Shown: one piece after another, positions 14,034-16,261 of the stretch
Position numbering within the stretch: position 1 is the stretch's first letter
Layout of the letters: every line of letters begins with the position of its first letter
Assembly (NCBI GenBank): GCA_031290205.1
Contig: JAITNZ010000049.1
Span: 1 to 16,261, forward strand
Length of the DNA stretch: 16,261 nucleotides
Direction: 5' to 3'
Origin: Spirochaetaceae bacterium
GTDB taxonomy: Bacteria > Spirochaetota > Spirochaetia > Treponematales > Breznakiellaceae
Translations under genes and position numbers: made by a program
The notes under the pieces: model-generated
What the model was told of the DNA's origin: nothing
What the model saw: only the letters and a program-made list of their open reading frames with translations
The model's database searches: none

Positions 14034-14963
14034 TCATCGTAGAAAAAAAACATCGATAGGACGGAGGACATCAACCACCACCGAGGCGGTACAGAGGGTT
14101 AGATCGCCAAACGCTTTGGACGGACCCAGAGACGTAGTCCATTTATAGCCGGTGGCGGTTTCTTCGGACGATACCAAATTAAGATACACTTCATAACAGG
14201 CGGACCCCTCGAAAAAATAATCCGCCAGATTTTCGCTGCCAAGAAAGTCTTGAAGGTAGTGAGAGGTTACCGGATATGTGCTGATGATGCCTACCGTGCC
14301 TTTCATATTTCCGTAGGTTCGTTTACTCACCGAGGCAGGATACACATTCACCGAAAGTCCCTTTCTGATGTTTTTCATCTGGTTTACCGGAATATACAGC
14401 AGACATTCCAACGCCTTGCTTGCTTCAGCCTCTTTAGAGATGGTAAGCAATTTTTGACCTTTGCGTACATAGTCCCCCCGGTGGGCATACACATCTACCA
14501 CCCTGCCCGCTTCGTAGGTAACAATCCGGCTGGCGTGAAGCAACACGTTTCGTTTTTCTTCTATTATTTCCGCCGGGGCTTTTGCGTCTAAAAGCGCGTT
14601 AATCTGGGCATACAGTTCAAACTTGTCGATACGAGCCAACACTTGGTCTTTGTCAACAAACATTCCCTGTACAGGCACAAAATCAAGCAGGGCGCCGTCA
14701 TCGGCAGCGTAAATATTGATGATCTTGCCGCTCCGTACCAGCACACCTGAAACCTCCTCTTGTATCTGCATCGTGCCGAAAAACCCCCATATCAGCGTGG
14801 CGGTAAAAACTAAAAGTAGCGCACCCAGAGCAAGCCATGATTTTACACCAATGATGATCATCATCTTGTCGATAGCATCTACCTGTTCAGTCCGCCTTAT
14901 GCGGTTTTCGCTTTCGCCTTCATTATGAAAAGGGCGTTCATTTGTTTGCGTTGTTTCCGGCAC
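14034..14963 (-). CDS. NHLM-type HlyD-like secretion adaptor, short form
   Basis: 309 residues from GTG at 14963; GAGG inside the end of the upstream gene provides the ribosome site seven nt before. A cytoplasmic N-terminus with EQVDAIDK leads to one transmembrane helix at about 40-60 (SWLALGALLLVFTATLIWGFFG). A biotinyl-lipoyl-like half follows (SGVLVRSGKIINIYAADDGALLDFVPVQGMFVDKDQVLARID). The usual long coiled-coil hairpin is reduced to about 35 residues. The second lipoyl half (AGRVVDVYAHRGDYVRKGQKLL) and the C-terminal part ending GYKWTTSLGPSKAFGDLTLCTASVVVDVLRPIDV match the NHLM secretion-protein pattern as I remember it. The adaptor is expected to bridge the ABC pair in the periplasm. 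The codons near residues 9-24 coincide with dispersed repeat copy C. Confidence 0.88.
   Translation of the reverse strand: MPETTQTNERPFHNEGESENRIRRTEQVDAIDKMMIIIGVKSWLALGALLLVFTATLIWGFFGTMQIQEEVSGVLVRSGKIINIYAADDGALLDFVPVQGMFVDKDQVLARIDKFELYAQINALLDAKAPAEIIEEKRNVLLHASRIVTYEAGRVVDVYAHRGDYVRKGQKLLTISKEAEASKALECLLYIPVNQMKNIRKGLSVNVYPASVSKRTYGNMKGTVGIISTYPVTSHYLQDFLGSENLADYFFEGSACYEVYLNLVSSEETATGYKWTTSLGPSKAFGDLTLCTASVVVDVLRPIDVFFLR
14892..14935. repeat. Short dispersed repeat, copy C, inside the adaptor N-terminus
   Basis: CGCTTTCGCCTTCATTATGAAAAGGGC and its left flank resemble copies A and B in the same orientation. Unlike them it lies in coding sequence and is read in frame on the minus strand as RPFHNEGESENRIRR, a charged cytoplasmic stretch before the membrane helix. 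The match is moderate and partly AT/GC-simple, so chance or codon constraint cannot be excluded. Confidence 0.35.
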
Positions 14964-14967
14964 TGCC

Positions 14968-16095
14968 TTACCTCGCTACCTGAACTCGAAAAGATTCTAC
15001 GCGCAAACGGCTGCCGTCAAATTCTTTGCTTTCAGGATTATAGCTAATGCTACCCATCGCCGAATGATGGTTTTGAAGACCATTGAGAAAATGGACAATC
15101 GCGCCGCTTTCGATAGAGCCTTCGGCATTCATCGCGTCCGCCAAAAGATGCACCGCCTCATAGCCCGCCACTTCATAGAGGTTGGGATTCCGCTTATAGG
15201 CGGCGCGAAAAGCCTCTAAAAACACGCTATCCATATCTTCCGTGCTAAATACAATGGAGTAGAGATTATCCGTGTATCCCGCTATTTCGTTCATAAAAGT
15301 TTTATTTCTAAAATCTTCGATACAGAAGATGGGAATATCCGCTCCGGCATCCCGCAGAAGTTTAATCGGTTCGGACGAAACATTCAGGGGACTCGCCATA
15401 AATAGAGCGTCGCATCCAAATGCCCGCCAGCGGTACATCAGCTCTCCTACATTGGCAGGCGTGATGCTCGTCGACCGGTCTATCACGGTAATCTGCCGCC
15501 CGGTAAGTTCCTCTTCGATCAATTGAGTCAAATTGGTCCCCAGAGCGCCTTCTAAAAAAAAGAGCGCCGGACGCCGGATGCCGTTCCGCTTGGCAAATTC
15601 CGCCAGAACCTGTGCGTGCATAAGGTTGTTCACCACCATTCGGTAGATATACTCATAGTCATTGGAAAATAACATCATACTCGAAGCGGAAGGAGTAATC
15701 ATGACTATCTCCCGTTCTTCATAAATATCCTCAACGAAGTAACACACATCCGAGCTAAAATGCCCTACAACGGCAGTAATTCCCGCGTCATGAAACGTTT
15801 CGGCTATTTGTTGGGCGACGCGGGAATTGCCCTGATCGTCCCGTATCAACAGCTCCAGCGGCTTGCCCAGCACCCCGCCTGATTCATTTATTTTTTTTAC
15901 CGCGAGTTCAAGCCCGTCGATGTAATATGATTCCTTATCCCATGCAAGTACCGGATAGGCTACACCAATAGTAACCGCGCGCGCGTCCTGAGTATTATAC
16001 CGCTCCGTCTTGCCATCCTTGCCGGAACAGGATAGACAAATAGCAAAAACCACGAACAGAAAGGCATTTAATCGCACATGTATTGCAATGTTCAC
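14968..16095 (-). CDS. Branched-chain-amino-acid-type ABC substrate-binding lipoprotein
   Basis: About 375 residues from GTG at 16095, preferred because GAGG stands six nt upstream and the promoter overlaps the in-frame ATG at 16128. A hydrophobic signal (LNAFLFVVFAICLSC) ends in a relaxed spirochaetal lipobox (CLSC), implying a lipid-anchored protein. The rest fits the type I periplasmic binding fold of the LivJ/Peripla_BP_6 family: VTIGVAYPVLAWDKESYYIDGLELAVKKINESGGVLGKPLELLIRDD, TAVVGHFSSDV, MITPSAS, then the second lobe with GCDALFMAS and YEVAGYEAVHLLADAM. No LivH/M/G/F import genes are present. Instead it is the first gene of the exporter operon, four nt from the adaptor. A role in sensing or capturing a small molecule or the exported peptide is inference. 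Confidence 0.88.
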   Translation of the reverse strand: MNIAIHVRLNAFLFVVFAICLSCSGKDGKTERYNTQDARAVTIGVAYPVLAWDKESYYIDGLELAVKKINESGGVLGKPLELLIRDDQGNSRVAQQIAETFHDAGITAVVGHFSSDVCYFVEDIYEEREIVMITPSASSMMLFSNDYEYIYRMVVNNLMHAQVLAEFAKRNGIRRPALFFLEGALGTNLTQLIEEELTGRQITVIDRSTSITPANVGELMYRWRAFGCDALFMASPLNVSSEPIKLLRDAGADIPIFCIEDFRNKTFMNEIAGYTDNLYSIVFSTEDMDSVFLEAFRAAYKRNPNLYEVAGYEAVHLLADAMNAEGSIESGAIVHFLNGLQNHHSAMGSISYNPESKEFDGSRLRVESFRVQVAR

Positions 16096-16113
16096 TTTTT
16101 CCCTCGCATTTGA

Positions 16114-16143
16114 ATTATCACACGTCATTGCCGATCACGTCAA
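16114..16143 (-). promoter_or_regulatory. Promoter of the exporter operon, with TGACGTG direct repeat
   Basis: On the minus strand TTGACG (16143-16138), an 18-nt spacer and GATAAT (16119-16114) preceded by TGT make a good extended promoter. The start would fall near 16107, leaving a very short leader with GAGG before the GTG at 16095. The heptamer TGACGTG occurs twice (16142-16136 and 16127-16121), overlapping the -35 and the spacer, and could be a regulator site. Confidence 0.65.
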
Positions 16144-16261
16144 TACCTTCAGCACCTCCCGCACTTGCACTGCCCCCGCGATTTTAATCGTGGGGACGGA
16201 CGGGCGGGGGGAGCCTCACCAGAAAGTGGGCACCCATTTCCTAAGCAAGTACGTTTCCTCG
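16144..16261. repeat. Second, truncated copy of the 5.6-5.86 kb repeat, inverted
   Basis: The reverse complement of 16144-16195 matches 5813-5863, including the 22-nt hairpin (16174-16195, one change making a G-T pair). 16202-16261 matches the reverse complement of the right part of the 5637-5810 element (GCACCCATTTCCTAAGCAAG is shared exactly). The copy continues past the window edge. It sits directly upstream of the exporter-operon promoter. Confidence 0.7.

Overview
The window looks like a chromosomal segment of a spirochaete, most probably a Treponema-like (termite-gut type) bacterium. This is an inference from protein style: relaxed lipoboxes, treponemal-type outer-membrane lipoproteins and many structured intergenic repeats. 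No rRNA or other marker confirms it. Base composition is mixed. The DNA repair and kinase genes are GC-richer, and the QueG-like gene at 8957-10009 is clearly AT-richer than its neighbours.

Layout. (1) 1-275 holds a structured, inverted-repeat-bounded element, then a small unrecognised gene (276-695, +). (2) 843-4855 is a minus-strand block of three envelope genes: a secreted protein with a CsgG/LpoB-like domain (3581-4855), a longer lipoprotein paralogue ending in a beta-barrel-like domain (1420-3402), and a small barrel-like outer-membrane protein (843-1400). (3) 4904-5888 is about 1 kb without genes, filled by two copies of a hairpin-rich repeat and a 174-bp element with perfect 30-bp terminal inverted repeats. 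(4) 5921-8887 is a plus-strand housekeeping block: xseB overlapping mutL, then a ThiD/PdxK-family kinase with its own near-consensus promoter. (5) 8957-16095 is a minus-strand operon transcribed from a promoter at 16114-16143. It encodes a branched-chain-amino-acid-type substrate-binding lipoprotein, an NHLM-type HlyD-like adaptor, two NHLM-type ABC exporter subunits and, after a 69-nt gap, a divergent QueG-like [4Fe-4S] reductase. (6) 16144-16261 is the truncated second copy of the 5.6-5.86 kb repeat, inverted.

The most interesting unit is region 5. The adaptor and both ABC proteins match the NHLM (nitrile hydratase leader microcin) peptide-export families. However, the first ABC protein lacks the N-terminal C39 leader peptidase, no precursor peptide is visible, and the operon's promoter lies inside the window. 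The two nucleotide-binding domains carry complementary defects. NBD1 keeps LSGGQ but lacks the D-loop Asp and H-loop His. NBD2 keeps both of those but has lost LSGGQ. Together they predict a heterodimer with one competent and one degenerate ATP site. Coupling to a periplasmic binding-type lipoprotein and a corrinoid/Fe-S reductase homologue is unusual and may define a modified export or sensing system.

A second theme is repeats placed next to promoters. A segment of about 51 nt containing a CCCCGCGATT palindrome ends immediately upstream of the promoter regions of both the xseB-mutL genes and the exporter operon, in the same relative orientation.
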